Below are positions 25,582 through 34,561 of a DNA stretch of 64,000 nucleotides, in pieces. How positions within the stretch are numbered: position 1 is the first letter of the stretch; each line of letters opens with the position of its first letter. The position numbers and the translations under genes are program-made. The stretch is from NCBI GenBank assembly GCA_900472925.1, contig UCJU01000002.1:1-64000 (forward strand). The letters run 5' to 3'. The DNA is from Hyphomicrobiales bacterium (GTDB lineage Bacteria; Pseudomonadota; Alphaproteobacteria; Rhizobiales; Rhizobiaceae). The notes under the pieces are model-generated. The model saw nothing but the letters and a program-made list of their open reading frames with translations, had not been told where the DNA came from and did no database searches.

Positions 25582-27531
25582 ATGTGGCATGAAATGAAAG
25601 AAGCAGACATTTCGTTGACCGCAGAAAACTCCAAAATACCGTGTGCACTTGGCGACATGCCGGTTTCCATCAAAATTGATGCTGCAGGGACCGGGAAAAA
25701 ACGAGCTTGTATCGTGAAACTTCACAGGAAAAATCGCATTCCTGAGGTAGTCACCAGATCTCTTCTGCTAGATGAGAAAGGGCGCGGGACGTTCTTCGGC
25801 TGGATGCCAGTCGATCTCGAAGCCATTTCCTTACATCTGCCCGACAGCATTGACAGTCGTACAACGTTCTCTGCGCGACCGATGAACTATCTTGAGATGG
25901 TCATGCGCCTTGCGTGCCACTCGCCGAAAACGATGTGGCAAGCTCTTCTTCTCCTTCTGCGACGAAATATCAGAGGTTTCCAGTTTCGGATTGTTCGTCT
26001 TTGCGACAGTTTAAACGAGCCATCCTACCAAAATTGGCGCCAGGTCAATGATATCTCAGGAAAAATGCCAGACTTCAGCAACTGGCTGGAAAGGCCGAAC
26101 GTCGTCGTCTCCATCATTGGCGATCCAGGGATGGTGGCGAAAACACGCGATTCACTTGCAGCTCAGACATATCCTCATATTCAAGAAGTTCCCGTCGGTC
26201 CCGGCGACGGCGATTTCATACTTCAAAACCCAAATTGCTTCTGGATCCGCCTGACTGCTGGAATGGAACTGAGTGCCGACGCCGTCGAGCGGCTTGTTAA
26301 GCCCCTCGTCCACGACCCTGGCATAGTCGCTGTTTATTGTGACGAAGACAGAATTGATACGGACGGAAAACGTGTGGACCCATTTTTTAAACCCGCATGG
26401 AACCCACCCTTGGCTCAATCGGGATGGCTTGTACCAGATGGTGCGGCCATCCGCGTAAAGGCTTTGGCTGATATACCCGATTTCGAAAGCATGGATGCGG
26501 CTACTTTGCTGTTGGCAGCGTCACACTATGGCAAGATTGGACACCTGCCTGCCCCCTTGCTTCACCGACGAGATCGCAGACAGCCTGCCAAAGTTCTCTC
26601 AGCTGCGTGTCCTGCTGCACCATCCAAGGTCAGCGTCATTATTCCAACCCGAGATCGGGCAGATCTCCTCTCTGTTTGCCTTGCCGGCCTGTTTGAGAAA
26701 ACAAGACACTATGGCTTGGACGTTATTGTGATCGACAATGACAGCTGCCAGCCGGATACGTTGCAGTTGTTTTCTCGATATGAAAACGCTGGCCTCATTC
26801 GTCGCATTTCCCTTCCGGGCGCGTTCAATTTCGCGAAAGCCTGCAACGTCGGTGTGAACGCTGCAGAACATGACCTCATTCTGTTACTGAACAACGATGT
26901 CGATCCATTGCATCCCGAATGGCTGGACCGGATGATTGTAGAACTTGATGATGAGCGTGTCGGCGCCTGTGGTCCCCTCCTCCTGTTTCGTGATGGTTTC
27001 GTGCAGCACGCAGGGGTGACACTGGGAGCAGGATCGGTTGCACGCCACAGCTTTCATTTCCGCGACCCTGATGGTGATGAAGACTGCGGGCTTATTTCTC
27101 AAAGGCGTGAGATCAGCGCCGTTACCGCCGCATGTCTGTTGACCCGAAAGCAGCTCTGGATGGACGTCGGCGGAATGAACGAGAACAAGCTATCCGTGGC
27201 CTTCAATGATGTTGATTACTGCCTGAAGCTCGCTGTCTCCGGGAAAAAAGTAATCTGGACACCTCATGCGCGCCTGACGCACCTTGAATCGGTTTCGCGT
27301 CTAGCAGACGATACGCCTGAAAAACAAAGGCGCTTTGCTGCGGAGGAACAGTATATGCATGAAGAGTGGAGCGAGGTCCTTTTAAACGATCCGCAATACA
27401 ACCCGAATTTCTCCCTTGCAGCTGGTGATCATGTGCTCGACGTCTTACCCCGAAGTCTTGATGTCAGAACACCAGACATCTGGCGCAATGCCAGTGCCCT
27501 TGAACCGGGGCAAAAAGCACCTTCCTTTTAA
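25582..27531 (+). CDS. Large family 2 glycosyltransferase
   Basis: 649 residues. The C-terminal half (about 345-620) is a GT2 domain: VSVIIPTRDRADLLSVCL, DVIVIDNDSCQPDTLQLF, ILLLNNDVDPLHPEWL with the metal-binding NDVD, and SVAFNDVDYCLKLAVSGK. The middle (about 195-335) resembles a second, degenerate GT2-like domain (VVSIIGDPGMVAKTRDSL, VAVYCDEDRIDTDGKRVDPFFKP) as found in large rhamnan or O-antigen glycosyltransferases, and the first 150 residues are of unknown type. It probably works on the capsule or another surface polysaccharide. A closely following gene at 27543 suggests an operon. ATG at 25594 is an alternative start. Confidence 0.82.
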   Translation: MWHEMKEADISLTAENSKIPCALGDMPVSIKIDAAGTGKKRACIVKLHRKNRIPEVVTRSLLLDEKGRGTFFGWMPVDLEAISLHLPDSIDSRTTFSARPMNYLEMVMRLACHSPKTMWQALLLLLRRNIRGFQFRIVRLCDSLNEPSYQNWRQVNDISGKMPDFSNWLERPNVVVSIIGDPGMVAKTRDSLAAQTYPHIQEVPVGPGDGDFILQNPNCFWIRLTAGMELSADAVERLVKPLVHDPGIVAVYCDEDRIDTDGKRVDPFFKPAWNPPLAQSGWLVPDGAAIRVKALADIPDFESMDAATLLLAASHYGKIGHLPAPLLHRRDRRQPAKVLSAACPAAPSKVSVIIPTRDRADLLSVCLAGLFEKTRHYGLDVIVIDNDSCQPDTLQLFSRYENAGLIRRISLPGAFNFAKACNVGVNAAEHDLILLLNNDVDPLHPEWLDRMIVELDDERVGACGPLLLFRDGFVQHAGVTLGAGSVARHSFHFRDPDGDEDCGLISQRREISAVTAACLLTRKQLWMDVGGMNENKLSVAFNDVDYCLKLAVSGKKVIWTPHARLTHLESVSRLADDTPEKQRRFAAEEQYMHEEWSEVLLNDPQYNPNFSLAAGDHVLDVLPRSLDVRTPDIWRNASALEPGQKAPSF

Positions 27532-27542
27532 GTCAACTGCTG

Positions 27543-28655
27543 TTGCTAAGCCTTATGGCGATCGAACGAGAACTAATGGTACCTTCATCCTGGCGTAACT
27601 ATCTTACAAAGCTGCTCCCCCAACCTAGCCTTCGCAAAGGAGCGGGGAATGCCTCACGCAAACCAGTTCGCCGGATTTATTTGTTTGGCCGCCATCCCAA
27701 CCCGACCGCGGACTATTATTTCGAAGGAAGATTTGCCGATAGCCCCCAGCTTCCCTACGCGTTGGTGGATATCAGAGACTGTGACCTTTCCACGCTCAAT
27801 CCAGACGGCGCCCTGATCATCATATGCCGCTATGCCTCTACCAGCGTTTTAAAATGGATGGAGACTAATCGGGCTAGCATTGCAGGCGTCGTGCTGTTTC
27901 TGGATGACAACATTCCAGCGATCATCACCGGAGAAGATGCGGCGCTGTCTTACCGTCTTTTTCTCTATTATAGGGCCCTTTACCCTCTCAAACGCCTAAA
28001 CGCCCTTCTTGATGCCGTTTGGGTATCCACACCGACGCTCGGCAACACGATGACGCATGTAGCGCCTGTCGTTGTACCTCCGGCCCCCCCTGCTCGGCTG
28101 TGGGAGGTATCCGCTCCTAGAGAAGATGCAGACGATGTTTGTATCGCCTACCATGCGACGGGCGTTCACTATTCAGAGCATCTTTTCCTCCATCCGATTA
28201 TTGAAACAATCCTGGCGCGGCGCCCCCAAGCAAGATTTGAAGTTTTTGCCGGCAAAGATGCGGCCAAAATTTGGAGGAATATGGACCGTGTTATCGTTCG
28301 ATCACCCGTCAGTTGGAGCGAGTATCTGGACGAGTCCTCACGATGCTCGATCGACATCATGCTCGTTCCCCTCACCCCGTCGCTCGTCAACGATTGTCGG
28401 TCTCCGACCAAGAGGATCGATGTCGCAAGGTTTGGTGCCGCAGGGGTTTTTTCCATATCCAAGGCATATGGTGGGCAAGAAAACGCGCATGAAATTCTCC
28501 TTCCTTATGAAGCCTCGGTCTGGACAGAGAGTATAATCGAACTGATCGATGACACTGATCTGAGAGCCAAGGCGGCCGCGGCGACGCGTGCCAAAGTCGC
28601 AGCCATGCAGTCAGCAGCAAGCGCATGTGAGATTAAGCGATTATTGGAGCTTTAA
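27543..28655 (+). CDS. Glycosyltransferase-like protein
   Basis: 370 residues beginning 11 bases after the large glycosyltransferase stop. The N-terminal half is poorly conserved; the C-terminal half has a GT-B-like layout: ICIAYHATGVHYSEH-like region around residue 200, then FEVFAGKDAAKIW, a cluster of hydrophobic strands, and DIMLVPLTPSLVNDCRSPTKRIDVARFGAAGVFS, resembling the donor-binding end of GT4 enzymes. It probably adds a sugar to the same polysaccharide as the gene before it. ATG at 27555 is an alternative start. I am fairly sure it is a real gene, less sure of the family. Confidence 0.65.
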   Translation: MLSLMAIERELMVPSSWRNYLTKLLPQPSLRKGAGNASRKPVRRIYLFGRHPNPTADYYFEGRFADSPQLPYALVDIRDCDLSTLNPDGALIIICRYASTSVLKWMETNRASIAGVVLFLDDNIPAIITGEDAALSYRLFLYYRALYPLKRLNALLDAVWVSTPTLGNTMTHVAPVVVPPAPPARLWEVSAPREDADDVCIAYHATGVHYSEHLFLHPIIETILARRPQARFEVFAGKDAAKIWRNMDRVIVRSPVSWSEYLDESSRCSIDIMLVPLTPSLVNDCRSPTKRIDVARFGAAGVFSISKAYGGQENAHEILLPYEASVWTESIIELIDDTDLRAKAAAATRAKVAAMQSAASACEIKRLLEL

Positions 28656-28709
28656 AGGTACCGGAAACGTGGTCGACTCTGTTTGTCACATACATGCTCA
28701 ACGCTAGGA

Positions 28710-29603
28710 CTATGATTTTGAGACACGCATGCTGGGGTACATGCCTGTGCTTCTGAATTCACTCGGGTTGATACCGTATAACCGCCGGAAAACCTTCGAG
28801 AAATAATTCGGATCTTCGAATCCACATCGAACGGACACCTCCTTTATGGGCATGGTTGCAGCTGTGGTCAGAAGTTTTGCTGCCTGTCGTAGCCGCTTTT
28901 GCAAAACGAATTCGGCGGGCGGCAGACCCTCGTTCGCAGCGAAAATCCTGGAGAAATGCGCTCGGCTGAGACCGGCAACGGCTGCGAGATCATCCACCGA
29001 CAGGTTTTTATCCAGATTACCGTCGATGTGACTCAGCACTTGTTGCATCGTGCGGTACTCGCCGCCGAACGAAGGATGAGACCCAAACACATCATCGTAA
29101 AGCACCATCGCCGCTTCATAGGCAACGGCGGACGCACTGCCTGGAGTTTCAGCGCCGTTGACCAGCCTTGAACAGCAAGAGGCGAGATGATTGATCGTGT
29201 CTGGCTTCAACTTGATGACTGGCCCGGTCACGGATAGAATGGCCTGTTGAATGCGTAAAGCTTCTTGCCCGTTCATCGATATCCAGAAGAATTCCCAGCG
29301 ACCATCATCTTCCAGCCAGTAGCGGTGGTTGTGGGGAACGAGCAGAAGCAGGGTCTCATCAGGCCCAACGCGGTAAGTGCGGTTCTCATATCGCAGGTTT
29401 CCATGACCACTTATGCAATATTGCAGAACGGTAAACGGGGTCTGCCCACGCTTTCTACCATCCCAGTCATAGCCGCTACCCTCGCGGATTTCATAGCCAC
29501 TACTGGTGGGCATCGTGTGCAATGTTTGCCGGCCACGCGGCAAGGAGACAGTCCGCATGGCAGGACCTTTATCGATTAAATCTTGCAGCACAAAATTACC
29601 CAT
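28710..29603 (-). CDS. agpT: AraC-family activator of alpha-galactoside genes
   Basis: 297 residues. The N-terminal part (about 30-130) is a cupin-like sugar-sensing domain; the C-terminal 100 residues hold the two helix-turn-helix motifs of AraC regulators: LSVDDLAAVAGLSRAHFSRIF and a second PIKEVSVRCGFEDPNYFSKVFRR, followed by YGINPSEFR. It is divergent from the alpha-galactosidase/ABC transporter operon. In S. meliloti an AraC-type activator (AgpT) next to agpA is required for its induction, and I assign the symbol by this synteny. Either ATG 29603 or the internal ATG 29558, which has AAAGG upstream, could be the start. Confidence 0.85.
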   Translation of the reverse strand: MGNFVLQDLIDKGPAMRTVSLPRGRQTLHTMPTSSGYEIREGSGYDWDGRKRGQTPFTVLQYCISGHGNLRYENRTYRVGPDETLLLLVPHNHRYWLEDDGRWEFFWISMNGQEALRIQQAILSVTGPVIKLKPDTINHLASCCSRLVNGAETPGSASAVAYEAAMVLYDDVFGSHPSFGGEYRTMQQVLSHIDGNLDKNLSVDDLAAVAGLSRAHFSRIFAANEGLPPAEFVLQKRLRQAAKLLTTAATMPIKEVSVRCGFEDPNYFSKVFRRLYGINPSEFRSTGMYPSMRVSKS

Positions 29604-29790
29604 AAAAGCATAATCCTTCTCTGGCCCTTGCGATTTTTATCAGCATAATCCCGCTCCAAGAGGAGGATCAAGGGGTAAAGACGGGAAGAAAATCCAACAT
29701 ATCCGGCTATAGAGCGATTTTTTCTCCGTTTCCTCCTGATTGAAATCCATACCTTGCTTTCGCATTCCTTTCGCAAACGAAGGTGCCAAC
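29604..29790. promoter_or_regulatory. Divergent control region of the agp locus
   Basis: 187 bp between agpT and agaL1. It should contain the AgpT-dependent promoter of the agaL1-agpABCD-agaL2 operon and the agpT promoter. The agaL1 start at 29791 is preceded by AAGG about 8 bases upstream. I could not identify a clear AraC half-site pair. Confidence 0.5.
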
Positions 29791-31257
29791 ATGAGTTTCA
29801 AAATCGCTATCATCGGCGCAGGAAGTGTCGGTTTTACAAAAAAACTGTTCACCGATCTTTTGTGCGTACCGGAGTTTCACGATGTGGAAGTCGCACTGAC
29901 CGATATCAGTCAGCATAATCTCGATATGATCAAAGCGATCCTTGATCGCGTTGTGGAGGCCAATGGTTTTCCGGTAAAGGTTACGGCTACGACCGAGCGC
30001 CGCCGTGCTTTGGAAGGTGCAAAATACATCATTAGCTGCGTTCGGGTTGGCGGTCTGGAAGCCTATGCGGATGATATCCGCATCCCGCTGAAATATGGCA
30101 TCGACCAATGTGTCGGCGATACGATTTGCGCGGGCGGCATTCTTTATGGCCAGCGCAATATTCCGGTCATTCTGGATTTCTGCAAGGATATCCGCGAGGT
30201 TGCTGCACCCGATGCCAAGTTCCTGAACTATGCCAACCCCATGGCCATGAACACCTGGGCGGCGATTGAATATGGCAAGGTCGATACGGTTGGCCTGTGC
30301 CACGGCGTTCAGCATGGCGCCGAGCAGATTGCAGAGGTGCTGGGGGCGAAGTCCGTTTCGGAGCTGGACTACATCTGCTCCGGCATCAACCACCAGACAT
30401 GGTTCGTCGATCTGAAGCTGAATGGTCGCAAGATCGGCAAGGACGAGTTGATTGCCGGATTTGAAGCGCATCCGGTTTTTTCCCAACAGGAAAAACTGCG
30501 CATTGATGTCTTGAAACGCTTTGGTGTGTACTCCACGGAAAGCAACGGGCACCTGTCGGAATACCTGCCATGGTATCGCAAGCGCCCGGATGAAATTGGC
30601 CGCTGGATTGATATGTCCGACTGGATTCACGGCGAAACCGGCGGTTATCTGCGGCATTCGACAGAGACCCGCAACTGGTTCGAAACGGAATTTCCGCAGT
30701 TTCTGGAATCGGCGTCGAAGCCTATCGATCCGGCCAGACGTTCGAATGAACATGCCAGCCATATTCTCGAAGCGCTTGAAACGGGGCGTGTCTATCGCGG
30801 CCACTTCAACGTCAAGAATAACGGCGTCATTACCAACCTGCCGCAGGATGCGATCATTGAATCGCCCGGTTTCGTGGATCGTTTCGGCATCAACATGGTC
30901 TCCGGCATCACGATCCCCGAAGCCTGTGCGGCGACCTGCATGGCATCGATCAATGTTCAGCGCATGTCGGTTCACGCTGCCGTCAGCGGCGATATCGACC
31001 TTCTGAAACTCGCTGTCCTGCATGACCCCCTGGTCGGTGCGGTATCCACACCAGAAGAGGTCTGGCAGATGGTGGACGAAATGGTGGTCGCGCAAGCGCG
31101 CTGGTTGCCGCAATATGCGCATGCCGTGCCGGCAGCGAAAGATCGTCTTTCCCGATCCACCGTCAAAACGAGCGATTGGACGGGCGCTGCACGACGCAAT
31201 GTCAGGTCGATCGAAGAACTGCGGGCCGAAAAAGCGGCATTGAAAAAAGCTGTTTGA
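29791..31257 (+). CDS. agaL1: Alpha-galactosidase, glycoside hydrolase family 4 (MelA type)
   Basis: 488 residues. GH4 enzymes hydrolyse alpha-galactosides such as melibiose in the cytoplasm by an NAD+ and Mn2+-dependent oxidation/elimination mechanism. Present are the Rossmann motif AIIGAGSVGFTKKLF, NYANPMAMNTWA, the metal-binding Cys170 in VGLCHGVQHG and His201 in SGINHQTWF, matching E. coli MelA positions. The start at ATG 29791 is chosen over 29740 because AAGG precedes it and the protein then begins directly at the Rossmann strand. It is the first gene of the operon. A second, diverged GH4 enzyme closes the operon. Confidence 0.92.
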   Translation: MSFKIAIIGAGSVGFTKKLFTDLLCVPEFHDVEVALTDISQHNLDMIKAILDRVVEANGFPVKVTATTERRRALEGAKYIISCVRVGGLEAYADDIRIPLKYGIDQCVGDTICAGGILYGQRNIPVILDFCKDIREVAAPDAKFLNYANPMAMNTWAAIEYGKVDTVGLCHGVQHGAEQIAEVLGAKSVSELDYICSGINHQTWFVDLKLNGRKIGKDELIAGFEAHPVFSQQEKLRIDVLKRFGVYSTESNGHLSEYLPWYRKRPDEIGRWIDMSDWIHGETGGYLRHSTETRNWFETEFPQFLESASKPIDPARRSNEHASHILEALETGRVYRGHFNVKNNGVITNLPQDAIIESPGFVDRFGINMVSGITIPEACAATCMASINVQRMSVHAAVSGDIDLLKLAVLHDPLVGAVSTPEEVWQMVDEMVVAQARWLPQYAHAVPAAKDRLSRSTVKTSDWTGAARRNVRSIEELRAEKAALKKAV

Positions 31258-31266
31258 TGGATGTGC

Positions 31267-31300
31267 GGCAGCATCGGCGCGAGGAGGCGCCGGTACTGCC
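31267..31300 (+). promoter_or_regulatory. RNA hairpin between agaL1 and agpA
   Basis: A strong stem-loop in the transcript: CGGCGC (31275-31280) pairs with GCGCCG (31287-31292) around loop GAGGAG, and the stem continues outward with GGCAG pairing to CTGCC, interrupted by one mismatch and one G-U pair. It lacks a U-run, so it is more likely an mRNA stabiliser or processing site than a full terminator. Such hairpins help over-produce binding proteins. Confidence 0.6.
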
Positions 31301-31357
31301 CCTTTTCGGGAACTATCAGGGACAGGCGTCTCACCGCGCCATTGGGAGGATATGACG

Positions 31358-33445
31358 ATGCACCATAACCACAGGAATTTCTTCAGCGCTTGCCTTGCTT
31401 TCGGTGTTTCGCTGATCGCGATGAATGCCCATGCTTTTCAAACATCCGCACCGCCTGAACCAGCGAAATTTCCCGCTGAAGGCAAGATAAAATATGTGGA
31501 GCGGGATTCCATTCTGGAGTTCAAGGCGCTACCCAGTTACTCGGAACCTGACTGGGTTTCCGAAAAGTTCGAAAAAACCGGCAAATTGCCGCCGCTCAAA
31601 GATCGGCTGCCGGAAGAGCCAATGGTCTACAAGACGGGAAATATGCCCGATGGTATCGGCGTTTACGGCGACACTCTGCGCCACGTCGTCGGTGGTCGCC
31701 CGGAAGGCTGGAACTATATGGCTGGCCAGACACAAGGCTGGGGCGGCATCGATATCGCGTTGTCGGAATGCCTGACGCGTACCGCACCATTGTTTCAGGT
31801 GGATGCCAAAGACACCGAGCCATTGCCCAATCTGGCAAAAAGCTGGGAGTGGTCAAAGGATGGTCACAAGTTGACGATGCACCTGATCAAAGGCGCCAAA
31901 TGGTCGGATGGCGTACCCTTCACAGCAGAAGACATCATGTTTTACTGGGAAGATGGCGTGATCGACCCGAATGTGTCGCCGCTTGGTGGCGGTGCGTCGC
32001 CAGAAGCCTTTGGAGAGGGCACAACCCTTACCAAGATCGATGATTACACGGTCGAATGGACGTTCAAGAGCGCCTACCCCAAGCAGTATCTCTACACCAT
32101 GGCCTATCCGAATTTCTGCCCGGGGCCAGCGCATATTTTAAAACCGCAACACCCGAAATATTCGAAAAATACCTACAATCAGTTCAAGAACGCTTTTCCG
32201 CCCGAATATATGAACATGCCGGTCATGGGTGCGTGGGCGCCGGTGTCGTACAGACCGGATGACCTTATCGTCCTGCGTCGCAATCCCTATTACTGGAAAG
32301 TCGATGAGAAGGGCCAGCAATTGCCCTATATCGACGAAATTCACTACAAGCTTTCCACATGGGCTGATCGCGATGTGCAGGCGGTGGCCGGGTCTGGCGA
32401 TTTCTCCAACTTGGAGCAACCGGAAAACTTCGTGGCTGCGCTCAAGCGTGCTGCTGATGAAAACGCCCCGGCAAGGCTTGCCTTCGGTCCGCGTCTGATC
32501 GGCTATAACTTGCAAATGAATTTCTCCGCCAATGGTTGGGGTTCGCCTGATGAGCGAGAACAGGCTGTTCGTGAGCTGAACCGCAATCAGGATTTCCGTG
32601 AGGCGGTGACATCGGCCATTGATCGCAAGGCTGTCGGCGACTCGCTGGTCAAAGGTCCTTTCACAGCGATTTATCCCGGCGGCATTTCATCCGGCACCAG
32701 CTTCTATGACCGCAACTCGACTGTCTATTACCCCTACGACCTCGAAGGAGCTAAGGCCGCTCTTGCAAAGGTTGGGCTGAAGGACACAGATGGCGATGGC
32801 TTCGTGAACTTCCCGGCGGGCAGGGCTGGCGGCAAAAATGTCGAGATCGTTCTGCTCGTCAACAACACCTACACGACAGACAAGAGCCTCGCAGAGGGTC
32901 TGGTTGGCCAGATGGCGAAGTTGGGTCTGCGGGTGGTGCTCAACTCTCTCGATGGCAACCAGCGCGATGCGGCGCATTACGGCGGCAGGTTCGATTGGCT
33001 GGTGCGCCGCAATACGACAGAACTTGCGTCTGTGGTGCAGAACACCGAACAGCTTGCACCGGTTGGTCCGCGCACCAGCTGGAACCACCGCGCACCGGAA
33101 GGCAAGCAGGTTGATATGATGCCGTTTGAAAAAGAAATGGTCGATCTCGTCAACCGCTTCATTGCCTCGCAGGACAATGCGGAGCGGGTCGATCTGATGA
33201 AGCAATATCAGAAAATCTATACGCAAAACCTCTACACGATCGGTCTGACCGAGTATCCCGGAGCGCTGATCATCAATAAGCGTTTCTCCAACGTACCGCA
33301 GGGAACGCCGATCTTCATGTTCAACTGGGCGGAAGATGCCGTCATTCGCGAACGCCTTTGGGTCGCGACCAATAAACAGGGCAAATACGAGCTCTTCCCC
33401 CAACAACTGCCCGGCAAGCCCGGTGATAAAGGCCCCATCAACTAG
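31358..33445 (+). CDS. agpA: Alpha-galactoside periplasmic binding protein (AgpA)
   Basis: About 695 residues, family 5 extracellular solute-binding protein (peptide/oligosaccharide class). The N-terminus (FFSACLAFGVSLIAMNAHAF) is a signal peptide cut after AHA. Typical blocks are LAKSWEWSKDGHKLTMHL, GAKWSDGVPFTAEDIMFYWE and NPYYWKVDEKGQQLPYIDE. In S. meliloti AgpA captures melibiose and raffinose for the AgpBCD importer. The ATG at 31358 has GGGAGG 8 bases upstream; the ATG at 31352 is only 2 bases from it and a less likely start. The gene is flanked by strong RNA hairpins on both sides. Confidence 0.9.
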   Translation: MHHNHRNFFSACLAFGVSLIAMNAHAFQTSAPPEPAKFPAEGKIKYVERDSILEFKALPSYSEPDWVSEKFEKTGKLPPLKDRLPEEPMVYKTGNMPDGIGVYGDTLRHVVGGRPEGWNYMAGQTQGWGGIDIALSECLTRTAPLFQVDAKDTEPLPNLAKSWEWSKDGHKLTMHLIKGAKWSDGVPFTAEDIMFYWEDGVIDPNVSPLGGGASPEAFGEGTTLTKIDDYTVEWTFKSAYPKQYLYTMAYPNFCPGPAHILKPQHPKYSKNTYNQFKNAFPPEYMNMPVMGAWAPVSYRPDDLIVLRRNPYYWKVDEKGQQLPYIDEIHYKLSTWADRDVQAVAGSGDFSNLEQPENFVAALKRAADENAPARLAFGPRLIGYNLQMNFSANGWGSPDEREQAVRELNRNQDFREAVTSAIDRKAVGDSLVKGPFTAIYPGGISSGTSFYDRNSTVYYPYDLEGAKAALAKVGLKDTDGDGFVNFPAGRAGGKNVEIVLLVNNTYTTDKSLAEGLVGQMAKLGLRVVLNSLDGNQRDAAHYGGRFDWLVRRNTTELASVVQNTEQLAPVGPRTSWNHRAPEGKQVDMMPFEKEMVDLVNRFIASQDNAERVDLMKQYQKIYTQNLYTIGLTEYPGALIINKRFSNVPQGTPIFMFNWAEDAVIRERLWVATNKQGKYELFPQQLPGKPGDKGPIN

Positions 33446-33449
33446 CTCC

Positions 33450-33498
33450 CTCCCGGAGACACCATGACCGGTCGCGCCTGAAGCGCGGCCGGCGGGAG
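33450..33498 (+). promoter_or_regulatory. Long RNA hairpin between agpA and agpB
   Basis: An inner stem pairs 33468-33477 (CCGGTCGCGC) with 33483-33492 (GCGCGGCCGG) around a 5-base loop, with one G-U pair, and an outer stem pairs CTCCCG (33450-33455) with CGGGAG (33493-33498). It lies after the binding-protein stop. Intercistronic hairpins here typically protect the binding-protein message and limit read-through into permease genes. A short run of A follows, not U. Confidence 0.7.
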
Positions 33499-33531
33499 AA
33501 AAAGCGGAACCGACTATAAGCCGGAGCCGCA

Positions 33532-34560
33532 ATGCAGGGAGATATTTTTACTATGCTCAGGTTCTTTCTCGTCCGCCTCGGCTCGGCAATACCCGTGATG
33601 CTGATCCTCAGTATCGTGACATTCGCGATCATCCAGGCACCGCCCGGCGACTATGCGGACTATATTCGCGCTCAATTGATGAACCAGGGTGGCGCGTCGT
33701 TCGAACAGGCCCAGACCCAAGCGCAGGCATACCGGGTCGAACACGGTCTCGATAAGCCTATCGTGGTTCAATATTTCAACTGGATCGGCGGCATCGTCAC
33801 CCGCGGCGATTTTGGTTACAGCTTTTATTACAACAAGCCGGTTTCAGAAGTGGTCGGTGAACGCCTGCCGCGCACGCTGCTTCTGGCACTGGTCTGCCAT
33901 GTCCTGGCGTCCATACTCGGCATCACTTTCGGGATATTGGCTGCGACACGGCAATATTCGTGGGTCGATAATATCCTGTCGGCCATCGCATTTCTGGGCA
34001 TGACGATCCCGCGCTTTCTCATGGCGCTGATCATGGTCTACCTGATGGTCTTCCACTTCAACGTCGCCGAAATCGGCAGCTTCTTTTCCCCTCAATATGG
34101 CGGTGCGCCGTGGTCCTGGGCAAAGTTCGTTGACCTCGTCAGCCACGTCTGGCCGGTCGTTGCCATCGCCACATTCGGCGGGCTGGCCTACAATATGCGC
34201 GTGATGCGCGGCAATCTGCTGGATACGTTGAATGCGCAATATGTCGAAACGGCCCGCGCCAAGGGGCTTTCGGAAGGTGCTGTCATTATGCGGCACGCTG
34301 TCCCTAACGCGCTGCATCCGCTTGTCATGTACCAGGGTGTTGTGTTGCCCTATATGCTGACCGGCGAGATTGAAACGGCCATTATCTTCGCTCTGCCGAC
34401 CGTTGGTCCAGCCATTGTTGGCTCCATGGCTGTTGGCGACGTCTATGTCACCGCAACCTTCATGATGGTTCTCGCCGCAACGCTCATCATCGGTAACATC
34501 ATCGCAGATATCTTGCTTGCTCTGCTCGATCCGCGTGTGCGTGAATTAGGGAGGGCCTGA
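33532..34560 (+). CDS. agpB: ABC importer permease AgpB
   Basis: 342 residues, DppB/OppB-type inner-membrane permease. It has an N-terminal membrane segment (RLGSAIPVMLILSIVTFAII), a periplasmic loop, then five further segments and the EAA loop around ETARAKGLSEGAVIMRHAVPNALHP that contacts the ATPase. With AgpC it forms the channel for alpha-galactosides delivered by AgpA. ATG 33532 has GGAG 5 bases upstream; ATG 33553 is an alternative. One base separates its stop from agpC. Confidence 0.9.
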   Translation: MQGDIFTMLRFFLVRLGSAIPVMLILSIVTFAIIQAPPGDYADYIRAQLMNQGGASFEQAQTQAQAYRVEHGLDKPIVVQYFNWIGGIVTRGDFGYSFYYNKPVSEVVGERLPRTLLLALVCHVLASILGITFGILAATRQYSWVDNILSAIAFLGMTIPRFLMALIMVYLMVFHFNVAEIGSFFSPQYGGAPWSWAKFVDLVSHVWPVVAIATFGGLAYNMRVMRGNLLDTLNAQYVETARAKGLSEGAVIMRHAVPNALHPLVMYQGVVLPYMLTGEIETAIIFALPTVGPAIVGSMAVGDVYVTATFMMVLAATLIIGNIIADILLALLDPRVRELGRA

Positions 34561-34561
34561 G

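Noticed and set aside
29707..31122. Long minus-strand open frame (471 codons) opposite agaL1
   Set aside because: It mirrors the GH4 gene codon for codon, has no motif of its own and lies in a region where third-position bias explains the open frame.
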